A stretch of DNA of 45,065 nucleotides from Cudoniella acicularis (taxonomy: Eukaryota > Ascomycota > Leotiomycetes > Helotiales > Helotiaceae), in NCBI GenBank assembly GCA_013054445.1, contig JAAMPI010000291.1:1-45065 (forward strand). Reading direction: 5' to 3'. The notes under the pieces were generated by a model. That model was not told the DNA's origin and made no database searches. It worked only from the letters and a program-made list of their open reading frames with translations. This document shows positions 43,305 to 45,065 of the stretch, one piece after another. Positions within the stretch are counted from its first letter, which is position 1; the number at the start of each line of letters is the position of its first letter. The position numbers and the translations under genes are program-made.

Positions 43305-45065
43305 TTGGTTATATTTTTGCGAGACTGTCGGGTAAAGCCCTTGAAAACCCAAGACCTTTCTCCGCATAGTCTTGCATTCTCACCGACAATTGTTTACCCC
43401 CTATGAGTCCTATGAGGACGTGCCACAACATTTGTCTCGACCTCCATATCTGCGGATCTTTGACGGAAAGGATCCGGATCGTCAACTAAGAGACCTGGCC
43501 ACGATGAACCGGCATGCACCAAGGGCTATGTATGGTCCCAACGGAAGAAGCCCTGTCGAACCCTGTTCTTCTCGAGAACAATAAGAGACCACATGCATGA
43601 AATATTTGGGGTTTTGGAGCCAAGCTGAGCCCGCTTTGATAAGGAGATTCACTTGAAAGGTACGGCCCAAGAAGAACTGCAGCTGCAAGTCATGGATTTC
43701 TACATAATGAGCACTGCATCCTGTAGGTACTCTGTAATCATTGAACTTGGTCACCTCGCTTGATGATCCCCGAATGATACTCAGTTCGAACAGGACTCAA
43801 TACCAATCAATATACCTATAATGAGGCAATATATCCTGCTTCTTCAGCACTCCGTATAAGGCTGCCATCCCGACCTCCTAAGGAATGCCTCTTTTTGTGG
43901 CACCTTTTCCCTTGTGGAACTGATGCAGTTCTCAATTCGATTTCTGGTCACGATGCAGTATTAACGTTGACATCGGGAATTAAGTCACATGGGGGGCGAC
44001 ACAGAAATTCAGAATCTTCGGAGGATAAGAGATTTTTAGACTCTCACTGGTCGTGGAATGACGCAGGGAAGAAAATTGGGGTGGATTCGCAAACCATTTT
44101 CCAGCCGCATCGAATTGCTTTCTCAGAGACAGCGAGAAGTTAGAGTGCCTTGCAACGGACCCGGTCGTCCAGAGCCAATAAAGTTGGGTTTTGGCGCTCC
44201 CACAGTCGTCTCGTCAGGCATGATTAGGCCGGACTGCATTAATACCCAACCCAGGCACGCCACAGAAGCTCGAACAACACTGGCTGCTTTGCGCTTTGGT
44301 CATGAAAGAAGTACCTTGAGACAGGTGGTGTGGTGGAAGTTTGTTGCAAACGCTGGAGAAAAATATCGTGTGGTTTCAACGAGCAGTTGACGAGGATGAG
44401 CGTCTTCGGATGAGATCGCCTGTTGCCTCCTGTGAGCGTGCAGGTTTTGTCTTTTCTTGTTGCAGTCGATATGCGCGCGGGGTCTGCGACAGACGAGTCG
44501 CAATGGCGAGATAGCGGCCGTGGCCGTAGAGTGGCGGGGGATGGCCGCCAAAAGTCGCCGTGTACAGTTAGCAAGCAAGGTGCACAGTGGCAGTAGGCAG
44601 TAGGCAGTGGCAGTACAGTACGCAGAGTTAGCACATCCCCAGGTCTTCGAGACCCACAGGTTCCTCAGCGAGCCTGTGAGGCCTTTGTGACAAGTGACTA
44701 CATAGAGTTTGCGTTGGGAGTAGGAGTAAACCTGGAAGGACCGATTTAAGCGTAGCCCCAAGCTCCCAAGCTCCTCAGCGGGCCTGCATAGGGCAACTTA
44801 AGTACCTCGCGGTGCCTGTGGTCTTTCCTAACATTTTTCCAGTTTGCATTTTCAGGCCCAGAAGCATCTAATACTTCAGAGAGCTCTCCCTGAATCCAGC
44901 CTGCTTCGCCCCCTAAACCGCCTCCCGAGTCCTGAGTCCCGGGTACTGAGTACTGAGTACTGAGTACTGAACCAGACTTTTGGAGCCGCTGCTTGACACT
45001 GAGATTGCACGCCTGTGTTCCTCAGACTGCCTCTCGCCCCTTCGCCCTCACCCTCGCCCCTCGCC
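43305..45065. other. Intergenic with simple repeats, window end
   Basis: No supported gene. The final 500 bp is GC/CT-rich with short tandem strings: GGCAGTA/GGCAGT copies near 44587-44612 and a 7-bp repeat at 44944-44971. It may be the leader of a gene beyond the window. Confidence 0.4.
44944..44971. repeat. 7-bp tandem repeat, 4 copies
   Basis: Four consecutive copies of TACTGAG, the last with one change (TACTGAA). It is a microsatellite-like tract. Confidence 0.9.

Overview
This is nuclear DNA of a filamentous ascomycete (Pezizomycotina; a Leotiomycetes-like fungus is my best guess, not proven). The evidence is many short spliceosomal introns (about 48-60 bp, mostly GTAAGT-type donors with CTAAC/CTAAT branch points), single-copy eukaryotic genes recognisable by sequence (Atg3, Etr1, Rad30, NC2-beta, mitoribosomal mS45, Pfa5), and a decayed, stop-riddled Tc1/mariner transposon.

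Layout. 1.3-2.4 kb: a short-chain dehydrogenase (+). 3.5-4.2 kb: a disordered serine/proline-rich protein of unknown function (+). 5.0-6.3 kb: mitochondrial 2-enoyl thioester reductase Etr1 (+). 7.3-10.6 kb: NC2-beta (-), whose second intron is about 2.46 kb and carries on the same strand a damaged RRM/tandem-repeat gene. 11.2-12.5 kb: mitoribosomal mS45 (-). 12.9-13.6 kb: CCDC97/DUF2052 protein (-). 14.0-15.0 kb: PtpB-type phosphatase (+). 15.3-16.6 kb: a secreted quercetinase pseudogene with a lost splice donor, a frameshift and a nonsense codon (-). 18.5-19.9 kb: Tc1/mariner relic interrupted by an LTR-like segment. 20.5-21.6 kb: Atg3 (+). 22.5-23.8 kb: Zn2Cys6 regulator (+). 24.3-24.7 kb: a small Q/P-rich protein with a hydrophobic N-terminus (-). 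26.1-27.1 kb: a degenerate interspersed repeat array whose best copies can fold into a hairpin. 27.1-33.4 kb: a long stretch without convincing genes. 33.4-35.4 kb: palmitoyltransferase Pfa5 (+). 37.5-37.8 kb: a tandem zinc-ribbon microprotein (-). 41.1-43.3 kb: DNA polymerase eta Rad30 (+). The last 1.7 kb shows only simple repeats.

The genes do not form one pathway or a secondary-metabolite cluster. The first 25 kb is a compact housekeeping block (mitochondrial fatty acid synthesis, mitochondrial translation, transcription repression, splicing, autophagy), and the rest is sparser. CACGTG hexamers lie in the proximal upstream regions of Etr1, NC2-beta, mS45, Atg3 and the 3.5-kb gene, which may mean a shared bHLH-type factor.

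The strongest candidates for something unusual are the giant NC2-beta intron with its nested damaged gene, the 26-27 kb hairpin-like repeat array, and the quercetinase caught in decay. All exon boundaries were read by eye from splice signals plus protein-family continuity; no alignment or transcript data were available.
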